From Phanerodontia chrysosporium (lineage: Eukaryota > Basidiomycota > Agaricomycetes > Polyporales > Phanerochaetaceae), in NCBI GenBank assembly GCA_001910725.1, contig MJGA01000038.1, positions 163,111 through 227,110 on the forward strand: a stretch of 64,000 nt of DNA, in the 5' to 3' direction. This document shows, in pieces, positions 13,301 through 22,103 of the stretch. The position numbers and the translations under genes were made by a program. Numbering within the stretch: the first letter of the stretch is position 1; each line of letters starts with the position of its first letter. The notes under the pieces are model-generated. The model was not told the DNA's origin, ran no database searches, and saw only the letters and a list, made by a program, of their open reading frames with translations.

Positions 13301-14496
13301 GGGATACGCGGGTCGCAGGTTTGACGACATCTTCAACCACTTCGTCGACCGCTTCACGTGTACATCCGCCCCGCAAAGCGCTTTGGGTATAATCGAAACC
13401 CTTGATTGGCTACGAACAATCGGCACAGCGGCGGCGTGGAAAAAGGCTCTGAAGCGCTACGTGGAGCTACCGACTGCGAAAGCAAAATACGCTAAGAGCG
13501 TGCTCGTTCCCTCGCGCCTGCGCTCCGGCAGTGGGGTACCAAACACGGAGTGCTCGAGGAGCTTGCATTTGCGTTTCAGGGGCTCATGCAGACCTGGCTG
13601 CGGCTCGTACTGGGTCCCGCCCCGGGAGCGAATGCAACTCTCTCCAGCCAACTGTCGGCACTAAACAGGTGGACCTGCTCCTGCCTTCATTGCAGCGAGG
13701 CCAGACGGTTCTTGACGACGGGTCCTGAGCGCTCGAAGACATTGCATCGCATCGGCGCGCCAACCCGCAGACACGTCGAAGGTTTCTTAGTCGCGTATGC
13801 CCGCGGGCTCGCGACGTACGACACTGTGCGGACGACGCCGCAGGGTCTGACGGTAAGCTAGAGTTTCAGGGAATCGCGGTCTACAACGTCGCTCAACCAT
13901 CCTCGCAGATTACGAAGAGCGACGCGCTGCATAAGCTCTTGGTCTGGAGAATAGAGCATGCGAACGGAAAGGCGCTCCTGAAGAGCATCGCTCCGGATGA
14001 TGCCCAACTGCACCAGCTTCTCGGTGCGGAGTACGGCAACATCCTGGCTGCATTGCGGGGCTTGCCGCACCCACCGTCTGCGACCCAGACGGCAGCAAGT
14101 GTACCGTCTGGTTCAAGCACCAGAGCGACGGCCTCGACGCCCGTGGTACCAGCGCATGCAGGCCAGGCACCTCAGGCAGGCCCGCCTTCGTCTGCTGCCG
14201 TCCCCGGTGCCCCTATTGTGTCCGCCGCACATGCTCGCCTCGCACAACTGCCCCAGGACTTCCAACTCCCGGCCAGCGTCGCGGCACAGGCCGGCCCCTC
14301 TGCGCCTCTGTCACAAGTCGAGCTGCCCCCGAATGTGCTCGCGGCGCTGTCAAAAAGAATAGATAGCCGTTCTCTTGCAGTGCCCGCTGAGCCTTCAACG
14401 AACACCGGCGCCACCGTACAGAGTGCTGGCGAGCGGCCGGCGAAAAAGAGGAAGATATTCCCTTCCAACCCAGATGATATCATCGATTTGACTTAG
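10386..14496 (+). CDS. Large 2OG-Fe(II) oxygenase-like protein, copy 3 (two apparent frameshifts)
   Basis: Starts at 10386 (MDSEMAHIQG); the second exon opens at about 10489 (NELEAALS). Family blocks follow: GLPLSTRE, FANPKWDQFV, LYKLLLYETGS, then an 18-nt microexon at 10967-10984 encoding FLPHVD (HxD at about residues 149-151). The core (from about 11025) reads DTEKADGMFAT and THEIKPITSGYR (His about 207, Arg about 217). GYRRTVLVIWP follows at 11890, then a long helical region, a Cys-rich segment WTCSCLHC (13670) and a Pro/Ser/Ala linker. The tail has a KKRK nuclear-signal-like patch and ends DDIIDLT, resembling a SUMO-interacting motif. Near 11990-12000 and 13525-13535 the frame must change (one base missing each time) to keep similarity to copies 1 and 2. 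Either the gene is recently broken or the assembly dropped bases. Confidence 0.75.
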
Positions 14497-15091
14497 TAGT
14501 CGGCTGCGTGTTGATCAGCAGCAAGCCTGGTACGTTTGCACGCATACGGCTACGTTGATTTTACTCCTGTTGCTTATTTATCACTATTTTCCAATGCATC
14601 TTAGTACTGCAGCTGCCGTTGAGGATTTCTACTATCTCAGGTCGTCAAGCATGCTTCTCGTATCCTGCAGTCCTGAAGCTTTTGCAGGACCGTTCTGATC
14701 GTGCTCTCAGCTTGCAAGTACCACCGCATTCGCCCAAATAATGCTAATCTATGCATGTAAACTACACGTCCCGGCCAAGAGATTCGGAGCAACATTGTAC
14801 ATGCTACAAGACGTTGGAGACACTCTCTGAACTGATGGCCTCTACCTTCACCTTCTTAGCGGGTTGGTCGTTTCAGCAGCCATGGCTGTATCTGCATCAG
14901 ATGCTCGTTTGGCCTGGCTGTCTTCCTTTTGTGAAGACCGCTTGAGGGGGCTAGGCAACCACTGTTGCCTGATTGGCTTGTGAACTTACTTATATGGTCC
15001 GAATCAACCTTCCCTAGAACAGATTCAGTTACCTACATCACGATTCATAACTTGAAGGTAATTGTCGTTTATGCTCATATAGAATGCGCAT
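14497..15091. other. Intergenic between copy 3 and the gypsy insertion
   Basis: AT-richer stretch of about 600 bp. It holds the 3' flank of copy 3 and the original insertion target. No gene recognised. Confidence 0.4.
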
Positions 15092-15096
15092 GAAAC
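15092..15096. repeat. Target site duplication, left copy (GAAAC)
   Basis: GAAAC immediately precedes the 5' LTR and recurs at 22798-22802 directly after the 3' LTR. A 5-bp duplication is the usual size for Ty3/gypsy integrases. Confidence 0.9.
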
Positions 15097-15565
15097 TGTC
15101 ACGGATGTGACGGTGCTGCCCTACTTTTCGCCGATTTTTGGCTATTTTCCTCGATTAATCCAACGGGCGAGCAGCCCTCGCGCCGTCTGGAGTCCTAGCC
15201 GCCCACACTCAGCGCCTGGCCATGCAGCGCCAGCGCCCTGATGGCGCATCACCCCTAGACGCCAGCGCATCCCGCTGCGCGCTCAGACACTGCCCGGATC
15301 ACCGGTCTGCCCTGCAACCGGTTCCCCGGATCGCCGAGGAGGCACTGTCATCCCTGATGACTCCCCTCGCCGAGACACGCCGAGCTGATCAGCCTGATGA
15401 CACAGCCTCGGCCCGACGCAGCCTCGAGACACTGCCAGCTGACACAGCCTCGTGACATAGCCCCAGCACAGCCTCGCCGCGCAGCCTGCGTCGCAGCCTC
15501 GCTGGCTATGCTGAGCGCTGCCCATCAGCTTATGTAATCGTATAGCCTGCCCTGAACTCTTGTAG

Positions 15566-15609
15566 TATATATAGGTAGCACCTCTCGCTCCTGTCCGTCA
15601 TCTCGACCT
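15566..15609 (+). promoter_or_regulatory. Gypsy LTR core promoter and probable RNA start
   Basis: TATATATA at 15566-15573 lies 27-34 nt before ATCTCGACCT (15600-15609). The start site is inferred because those ten bases are exactly complementary to the sequence just behind the LTR, as expected if the RNA 5' end is the primer. Confidence 0.6.
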
Positions 15610-15627
15610 CTTGGTCAATACGGACAG

Positions 15628-15687
15628 GTAAGCCCCCGCTTGTATTGTAGTTACAAACACTAATGATATCTTGGTCAATACGGACAG
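15628..15687 (+). other. Candidate 60-nt intron inside the LTR leader
   Basis: GTAAGC donor at 15628, CTAAT branch-like sequence, and an acceptor ending GGACAG at 15687. A 19-nt direct repeat (TCTTGGTCAATACGGACAG) ends exactly at the donor and again at the acceptor, so splicing would remove one repeat unit. The intron holds the only ATG of the leader upstream of the split start codon. Confidence 0.5.
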
Positions 15688-15792
15688 CTGCATAAGTTGT
15701 GCGTCGCCGCGTGACTCGCTCCGCTGCGCCTTGTCGTCGTCATCCCCATCCGCCCTCCCTCGTGTAGCGTTGAGCCCTAGCTCCGCGACATT

Positions 15793-15802
15793 AGGTCGAG
15801 AT
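15793..15802 (+). other. Self-complementary primer binding site
   Basis: AGGTCGAGAT begins two bases after the 5' LTR and is the exact reverse complement of LTR bases 15600-15609. This is the arrangement of Tf1/sushi-type elements, which prime reverse transcription with the 5' end of their own RNA. No convincing tRNA 3'-end complement is seen here. Confidence 0.6.
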
Positions 15803-15883
15803 CTTTTGGGTGCCCTAGGCATTTTCCCCTACCGCTCCCCCCACAATACCGTTTAAAAAAGTTTATCCCCACCGATTAAAGCG

Positions 15884-16633
15884 AGTACGTTGTAGTCGAG
15901 CAGCCCGCTCACTCCGTACACGTTGCTGAGGCTTGCATTTGCAGTGCCGAAAGACGTCCAGCTCAAGGACCACATCCCCCAGCGCATCTTCGACCGCCTC
16001 CAACGTCGTCGCGAGGCCGGTAACCCCGTCAAGTGGACGGACCGCAAAGTCAAGGCGGTCGTCAAGTACGTCTCCACGCTCCCCCAGCCTCCACCCCCCG
16101 TCCCCTCCATCAACTGGACTGCCGTTCGCGAGGCTCGTGAAGCCGAACAGCGCGTAGGCAACCGCATCCGCGAGCAGCGCCAACGCGAGGCGCAAGAAGC
16201 CCAGGCCGCCGTAGCCGCCTCCTCCTCCAAGCTCAGTTTGGCAGAGCGCCTCAGCGCCGCCCCGACGTACGAGCCCATCGCCCGCAAGCCCATCGGTATC
16301 GACATCCCGAAGTACTCCCCCACCGATCTCGTCGGCATCTTCACGCCTAAGCTCGACGCCACCATCAAGCGTCTCAAGGCCGTCGAGGAAGTCGACCTCT
16401 TCCACCTCGTGAACAGCGACCACGCGCACGGCGTCTGTCAGCTGATCGAGCGCCTCCAGCAGATCCGCGCCGAGCTCAGCCGCCTCGCCCCCACCACCAC
16501 GTTTAAGGAGTGGCATCAATACGAGCTCGGACTAGCTCAGATTGGTGACATTTCGTTCATCGGTTTAAGGCGCAACTTCCGCCGCATCGTGGGAGAATTG
16601 GACATCGTGCACCGGGCTGGATATTTTGAGTAG
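15884..16633 (+). CDS. Gypsy upstream ORF (ORF1), start codon split by an intron
   Basis: The open frame 15896-16633 contains no methionine codon at all. A GTACGT donor at 15885 and a TTTGCAG acceptor ending at 15944 would remove 60 nt and join A (15884) to TG (15945-15946), creating ATG followed by PKDVQLKDHIPQRIFD. No other ATG lies in the leader if the LTR intron is also removed. The roughly 230-residue product is highly charged, with a coiled-coil-like stretch (REAREAEQRVGNRIREQRQRE), and has no domain I recognise. It ends at TAG 16631-16633, yet the same frame stays open from there into gag, so it may be the amino-terminal part of a longer Gag made by readthrough or further splicing. Confidence 0.6.
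15885..15944 (+). other. Candidate intron that creates the ORF1 start codon
   Basis: GTACGT donor, CTCAC branch-like motif and TTTGCAG acceptor; 60 nt, the same length as the LTR intron. Its removal assembles an ATG in the only long frame downstream. Confidence 0.55.
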
Positions 16634-17062
16634 TTTATAAATATATCTCGTGTCGCACTGGATTTCGACTGTTCGAATTGTCCGCACTTCTTCGGGCGAA
16701 CCACAGAGAACGGCGTCACTCTTCCCGCTGATCTCCACGTCGAGGAAAACAACGGGTCTCGAGAAGCTAGGGAGTGCAGTCAGCAGCCCTGCCCTTATCG
16801 AGAGACTGCCCCTCCGCTACTCCCGGTTCCGCCTAGCGACCGAGAAACACAGTTCGAACGACCTCATTTCGCGCAACGGCTAGAATTCGCCCGCGCCTCT
16901 GCCACCACTCCGAATACTCCCGATCACAGTCCCCCGGACAGCAGCCACCACTCGTCTCCCGAGACATCGCTCGGCTCCGTCCTCTCTGACCACGAACCCG
17001 CTCCCTCGCCGTTTAACCTCTCCCGCGCTCAATCAGGAGCCAACACTCCCCGTCCCCCCAAC

Positions 17063-18313
17063 ATGTCGAGCACTCCCGGTGGAGCGCCTCCTGGCCCGGC
17101 TCCCCCCGACCCTATCTCCGCTGCTCTCCTGCAAATGGCCCAGGCGATGACGCAGCTCACGAACACGGTTAACACTCTGGCCCAGACTATTGGCGCCAAT
17201 CGGACAACGGTCAACGCAACGGTCAATGCCAACAAGGAGCTCCCCTTCGTCGAGAAGCCCATGCCATTCAAAGGGAAGGGTTCAGACACGGCCCGTCTCT
17301 TCCGTGCCGCCTATCGCATCTACGCCGACGGGCAGCCGGAGAAATTCGGCAAGCGCGACGTCAACGGTAACCTCGAACGGGACGCAAACACCGGCAAGAT
17401 CTTGGTAGACGGCCAGAAATGGATCGTCGGCGCTCTCTCCTTCATGCAGGACGAAGCAGCCGAATGGGCACGACAGTACATCGAGCAAGCGGCAGACGGC
17501 ACACAGATATTCGACGGCTCTCGCGCCACGTTCTGGGAAGCTTTCAAGAACCGGTTCGAGCCCATGGACGAGAAGGCCGAGGCTCTCAGCAAGCTGCAGG
17601 CGTGTACGCAAGGCAACCGCCGGTTCGCGGAGTTCTTTGCAGAGTTCCAAGCCCTCGCCGGCCGCACGAAGCTCACCCCGGAAGACCTGGCAGCCCGGCT
17701 ACGGACGAAGTTTAACAAGGACTACCTCGAGCGAATCTCGTACATGGTCAACCCCGCTACCGGCAAAGGCCCCGAGACGTACGACGAGCTCAAGAACGCG
17801 GGTTTCGCCGTCGACCGGTCGAAGGACAAGCTCTCGCAAGACCTCTTGGCACAGCAAGGCAAGACGTCCTCAACTCCGGCTAGCTCGTCGGCGCGCGCCT
17901 TCCGCGACCCGAACGCGATGGACATCGACGCCGCGAACATCGACGAGCTGTTTAAGGGTCTCACCGGCACGGATCTCAAGCGCCAATTCGACGCCGTCAT
18001 GAAGGATCGCTGCAAGGTCTGCGGCTCGAAGTCCCACAAGTCTACGGACCCCGTGCACCGCGACTCGGTCTGCAACCACTGCGGCAAGAAGGGTCACTGG
18101 TCCCGCGTCTGTCGTGCCCGCCTCGAGGGCAAGCCGAGAACTGCCCCCGCTACCGCCGCCGTCCGCGCCTCGTCTTCGGATACCTCGTCACAAGACTCCT
18201 CGTCTCCGGCCTCCTCGTCTTCTGGCAGCTCGTCTGACGACCAAGCTGCCGCGATCGCCGCCCTCCGCGATCAGCTGGCTCTGATACAAAAGCAGCTCGG
18301 GGGTTTTGCTTAA
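17063..18313 (+). CDS. Gypsy Gag (capsid and zinc knuckle)
   Basis: 416 residues from ATG 17063. A Pro-rich start is followed by a capsid-like region (FVEKPMPFKGKGSDTARLFR, FWEAFKNRFEP, AEFQALAGRTKL), then a CCHC zinc knuckle CNHCGKKGHWSRVC at about residues 334-347, preceded by an extra Cys pair (CKVCGSKSH), then a Ser-rich tail. The frame is open upstream of this ATG back to 16634, encoding a Pro/Ser/His-rich segment, so the true amino terminus may lie further upstream. Gag ends at TAA 18311-18313, one codon after a slippery heptamer. Confidence 0.9.
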   Translation: MSSTPGGAPPGPAPPDPISAALLQMAQAMTQLTNTVNTLAQTIGANRTTVNATVNANKELPFVEKPMPFKGKGSDTARLFRAAYRIYADGQPEKFGKRDVNGNLERDANTGKILVDGQKWIVGALSFMQDEAAEWARQYIEQAADGTQIFDGSRATFWEAFKNRFEPMDEKAEALSKLQACTQGNRRFAEFFAEFQALAGRTKLTPEDLAARLRTKFNKDYLERISYMVNPATGKGPETYDELKNAGFAVDRSKDKLSQDLLAQQGKTSSTPASSSARAFRDPNAMDIDAANIDELFKGLTGTDLKRQFDAVMKDRCKVCGSKSHKSTDPVHRDSVCNHCGKKGHWSRVCRARLEGKPRTAPATAAVRASSSDTSSQDSSSPASSSSGSSSDDQAAAIAALRDQLALIQKQLGGFA

Positions 18314-18379
18314 GGGGCCGGAGTGACGCCGCATCGTCGGTCCCCGTTTCGTCAAGCCCGGATTCAACTCCGGCGCCTT
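18301..18379 (+). other. -1 programmed ribosomal frameshift signal (gag to pol)
   Basis: GGGTTTT at 18301-18307 reads G GGT TTT in the gag frame, a perfect X XXY YYZ heptamer, one codon before the gag stop. After a 4-nt spacer, 18312-18323 pairs with 18368-18379 (11 of 12 positions, one G.G mismatch) around a 44-nt loop. The -1 frame is then open without a stop into the pol protease at 18508. Confidence 0.75.
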
Positions 18380-21300
18380 CTGTAGAACCACAGGACACTT
18401 CCGATACCATCCGCTCATGTACCATATCAGTATTAGACCCCTTTTCGAATCACTATCGTGTACCAATAAAGCTCACCGGGATCAATAAAACTATTCGCAC
18501 GCCTGCAATGATTGACTCCGGTGCGACTTCGTTGTTCATCCACGAGGATTTCTGTAAGCAACACAAGATTCTCACGGTACCGCTCAAAAGGGAAATCACA
18601 CTGTACAACATCGACGGAACTAGGAACGAAGCAGGGTCTATCACGCATCGCGCCAGACTCCAGCTGACTGTCGGTTCATACACGTTTAAGGAGGAGTTTC
18701 TTGTCACGAACATTGGTCCCGAGAACGTCATCCTCGGACTTCCGTGGCTCAAGAAATGGAACCCGAACATCGACTGGGAAACGGGAGATGTCCAGTTTCA
18801 GCTCCGCGGCGGAGCTGAGGACACCCCGGTTTTCGGTATCCACCAGATTGACGCCAATCGCTCCGAGCGCCGTGAATGGCTTCGAGCAGGCATTGTAGAG
18901 GACGCCAAGGACGAAGTCTGGATCCTCGCCGGCTACACTTACTCGCAAGCAATCGCTGTCGAGGCCAACCGCGAGAAGTACGCCAAAACGTTTGAAGAGC
19001 TGGTCCCCAAGGAGTACCACCGACACAAGAAGGTGTTCTCTGAAGAAGAATCGCACCGCCTTCCGAAGCATCAGCCCTGGGATCACGCGATAGATCTCGT
19101 CCCGGACGCCCCGGCCTCGATCAAATCGAAGGTTTATCCCATGTCCCCGATCGAGAATGAAGAACTACAGCGGTTCATCGACGACGCACTCGCCAAAGGC
19201 TATATCGTCCCCAGCAAGTCCCCGATCGCTTCCCCTGTCTTCTTCATCAAGAAAAAGGACGGCAAGCTCCGGTTCATCCAGGATTATCGCAAGCTCAACG
19301 ACATCACCGTGAAGAATCGCTACCCCCTTCCGCTCGCCTCCGACATCATCGGGAAGCTCCAGGGCGCTAAGATCTTCACCAAGTTCGATGTCCGCTGGGG
19401 CTACAACAACGTCCGGATTAAGGAAGGTGACGAGTGGAAAGCCGCCTTCGTCACCAACCGCGGCCTCTTCGAGCCCAGAGTCATGTACTTCGGTCTGTGC
19501 AACAGCCCTGCCACGTTCCAGGCCCTCATGAACCACATCTTCGCCGACCTCATCGCTGAAAGCAAGGTCGCAGTTTACCTCGACGACATCCTCATCTGGT
19601 CGAACGATCTCGTGTCGCATCGGAAGATTGTTCACGAAGTCCTGGCACGCCTCGCCAAATACGATCTGTACCTTCGGCCCGAGAAGTGCGAGTTCGAGCG
19701 CTCGGAGATCGAGTATCTTGGGCTCCTCATCAGCGAAGGACAAGTCGGTATGGACCCCGGCAAGGTTAAGGCAGTAGCCGAGTGGCCGACCCCGAAGAAC
19801 CTCAAAGACGTACGAGGCTTTGTCGGGTTCGCCAACTTCTATCGCCGTTTCATCAAAGACTTCTCAAAGATCTGCCGCCCGCTGCACGATCTGACGAAGA
19901 AGGATACTCCGTTTAGTTGGGGTCCCGCACAGGCAGAAGCCTTCGAGACGCTCAAGCGCGCTTTCACGACTCAGCCCGTGCTCGCCATGTGGAGCATTGA
20001 TCGGCCAACTCGCGTCGAGACCGATGCTTCTGGCTACGCCACCGGAGGAGTCATAGCTCAACGCAACCCTGAAGATGGTCTCTGGCATCCAATCGCGTAT
20101 CGCTCGCAGACCATGAGCCCCGCCGAGCGGAACTACGAGATCTGGGACCGTGAGATGCTTGCAATCATCGAAGCTCTCAAGGACTGGCGCCAGTTCCTCG
20201 AAGGTCTCCCGGAGCCTTTTGAGATCTGGACCGATCATCAGAATCTCCAGTACTGGAAGACTGCACAGAATCTCACACGGCGACAAGCCCGGTGGGCCTC
20301 CTACCTCGCCGAGTACGACTTCCGCATCATCCACCGCCCCGGCAAGACACATCTCCTCGCCGACCCGCTCTCCCGGCCTTCCTCGCTGCATGTCTCTGAC
20401 GAAGAGGACAACCGCTCGCAGATAGTGTTGAAGCCAGAGCTGTTTAAGATAGCCGCCACGGTAGCTTTCGCAAACCCCTCCCCCCTCGAGAAGCGCATCC
20501 GCGACTGCTCCGAAAAGGAAAAGGAAGTCGCAGACGCCCTGCAGGTTCTCCGGACCAAGGGGCCCCGCAAGCTGCGCAACGGCGTTCTCGAATGGGAAGA
20601 AGACAACGGCCTTCTGTACTACCATGGGAAAGTCTACGTGCCGAACAGTGCCGCGCTGCGCAACGACGTCATCAAGTCTTGCCATGACGCGCCGACTGCC
20701 GGACACCCTGGGAAGCACACCACCCTCGAGTTGGTCTCTCGGTACTATTGGTGGCCGCGCATCTCCGCCGACGTTAGCCGCTACGTGCTCGGCTGCGATC
20801 AATGCCAACGGTACAAGTCTGCCCCGCACCCGAAAGCCACTCTACAGCCCCACGATGTCCCTTCAGGGCCCTGGGAACACGTCGGCGTGGATCTCATCAC
20901 GCAGCTCCCACGCGACGCCAAGACCAAGAAGGACTCGATCGCGGTCTACGTGGACCACTACTCGGATCAGTGCCACCTTGTGCCGGTCGACTCGACGATC
21001 ACCGCAGCCGGGATGGGCGACGTCCATTACACCGACATCTTCCGCCTCCACGGCCTCCCGCGCAAGATCTTCTCTGATCGTGGACCCCAGTTTGCGGCCC
21101 AGTACATGCGAGCGCTGTATAAGCGCCTCGGCATCGCTACCGGCCTCACCACGGCATATCACCCCGAAGGCAACGGCAAGGTCGAGCGCAAGAACCAGGA
21201 AGTCGAGAAATTCCTGCGTCTCTTCGTCTCCCAGCGCCAAGACGACTGGGTCGATTGGCTCCCGATGGCCGAGTTCACCCTGAACTCACATGTGTCTAGT

Positions 21301-22065
21301 GCTACCGAGCGCACCCCCTTCGAGATAGTTTACGGCTACACACCGGACTTCACGATCCCGGCCGGCAAACACACCAAGGTTCCCGCTCTCGATGAGCGCC
21401 TAGACCGCATGGCTCACGTTCGCAAAGAGGCCGAAGCTGCCCTGCGCCTAACCAAAGCCCGCATGAAAGAAGAGTACGAGGCCGCGAAGAAACGCGCCCA
21501 CTCCTTCAAGGTCGGCGATCAGGTTTGGCTCAGCACGAAGGACCTCAGCATCGATCAGCCTTCGCCCAAGCTCGGCCCCCGCCAGCTGGGTCCGTTTAAG
21601 GTTCTAGAAAAGATCGGCGATCTGGACTATCGGCTCGAGCTCCCGAGCTGGCTGAAAATCCACCCGGTTTTTCATGTCAACCGCCTCAGCCCGTGGCACG
21701 ATCAGGGCGTCGAGAAGCCTCTGCCTCCCAAACCTGTCAAGGTTGCCGGCGAAGAGGAATACGTCGTCGAGAAGGTCCTCGACAGCCGTATATATCGCCG
21801 CCAACTGCAGTACAAAGTCCGCTGGAAAGGCTACGGTCAAGCCGGCGACACGTGGGAAAAGGCAGACAACCTCAAGCACGCCAAGGCCCTGGTCAACAAG
21901 TTCCATCGCGAAAATCCAGAAGCGCCCCGCAAGCTCGCTGCCACTGCCTTCGAAGCCCTTGCCGCCTCTTTTCGCCCGTTCGTCACCGAAGTCGACGTCT
22001 CTCTCCTTCCTGCCTCCGATCGCGCTAAGGCCGATCTCGATTGGGAGGAGGGGCGCCACATCTGA
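18301..22065 (+). CDS. Gypsy Pol: protease, reverse transcriptase, RNase H, integrase, chromodomain
   Basis: Open from 18301 by -1 frameshifting; the first ATG is at 18508. Aspartic protease active site MIDSGATSLF (18508). Reverse transcriptase with FIQDYRKLNDIT, KFDVRWGYNN and the catalytic YLDDILIW (about 19577). RNase H with ETDASGYATGG (about 20018). Integrase zinc domain H..H..C..C (GHPGKHTTLEL..CDQCQRYK, about 20700-20815), then the DDE core (VDLITQLP, FSDRGPQF, HPEGNGKVERKNQE). Near the end is a chromodomain (EYVVEKVLDSR, YKVRWKGYGQAGDTWE, about 21760-21860). No internal stops, so it is potentially active. Stop at 22063-22065. Confidence 0.95.
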   Translation, partial: GFCLRGRSDAASSVPVSSSPDSTPAPSVEPQDTSDTIRSCTISVLDPFSNHYRVPIKLTGINKTIRTPAMIDSGATSLFIHEDFCKQHKILTVPLKREITLYNIDGTRNEAGSITHRARLQLTVGSYTFKEEFLVTNIGPENVILGLPWLKKWNPNIDWETGDVQFQLRGGAEDTPVFGIHQIDANRSERREWLRAGIVEDAKDEVWILAGYTYSQAIAVEANREKYAKTFEELVPKEYHRHKKVFSEEESHRLPKHQPWDHAIDLVPDAPASIKSKVYPMSPIENEELQRFIDDALAKGYIVPSKSPIASPVFFIKKKDGKLRFIQDYRKLNDITVKNRYPLPLASDIIGKLQGAKIFTKFDVRWGYNNVRIKEGDEWKAAFVTNRGLFEPRVMYFGLCNSPATFQALMNHIFADLIAESKVAVYLDDILIWSNDLVSHRKIVHEVLARLAKYDLYLRPEKCEFERSEIEYLGLLISEGQVGMDPGKVKAVAEWPTPKNLKDVRGFVGFANFYRRFIKDFSKICRPLHDLTKKDTPFSWGPAQAEAFETLKRAFTTQPVLAMWSIDRPTRVETDASGYATGGVIAQRNPEDGLWHPIAYRSQTMSPAERNYEIWDREMLAIIEALKDWRQFLEGLPEPFEIWTDHQNLQYWKTAQNLTRRQARWASYLAEYDFRIIHRPGKTHLLADPLSRPSSLHVSDEEDNRSQIVLKPELFKIAATVAFANPSPLEKRIRDCSEKEKEVADALQVLRTKGPRKLRNGVLEWEEDNGLLYYHGKVYVPNSAALRNDVIKSCHDAPTAGHPGKHTTLELVSRYYWWPRISADVSRYVLGCDQCQRYKSAPHPKATLQPHDVPSGPWEHVGVDLITQLPRDAKTKKDSIAVYVDHYSDQCHLVPVDSTITAAGMGDVHYTDIFRLHGLPRKIFSDRGPQFAAQYMRALYKRLGIATGLTTAYHPEGNGKVERKNQEVEKFLRLFVSQRQDDWVDWLPMAEFTLNSHVSSATERTPFEIVYGYTPDFTIPAGKHTKVPALDERLDRMAHVRKEAEAALRLTKARMKEEYEAAKKRAHSFKVGDQVWLSTKDLSIDQPSPKLGPRQLGPFKVLEKIGDLDYRLELPSWLKIHPVFHVNRLSPWHDQGVEKPLPPKPVKVAGEEEYVVEKVLDSRIYRRQLQYKVRWKGYGQAGDTWEKADNLKHAKALVNKFHRENPEAPRKLAATAFEALAASFRPFVTEVDVSLLPASDRAKADLDWEEGRHI

Positions 22066-22090
22066 CGACCTCGCGAGGACGCTCGGTTTT

Positions 22091-22100
22091 AGGAGGGGGG
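22091..22100 (+). other. Gypsy polypurine tract
   Basis: AGGAGGGGGG ends three bases before the 3' LTR, the expected place and composition for the plus-strand primer. Confidence 0.8.
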
Positions 22101-22103
22101 TAA

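Larger units (their letters stand above)
15097..15790 (+). repeat. Gypsy 5' LTR
   Basis: 694 bp, TG..CA ends, identical to 22104-22797 except at 15487. It contains a TATA box, the likely transcription start and a candidate 60-nt intron. Confidence 0.95.

Noticed and set aside
15791..15815. tRNA-type primer site for the gypsy element
   Set aside because: No sequence directly behind the LTR begins with the TGG expected for a tRNA 3' end; the self-complementary match is better.
19864..20829. Long minus-strand frame inside the gypsy pol gene
   Set aside because: Exact antisense of RNase H and integrase sequence; no independent features.
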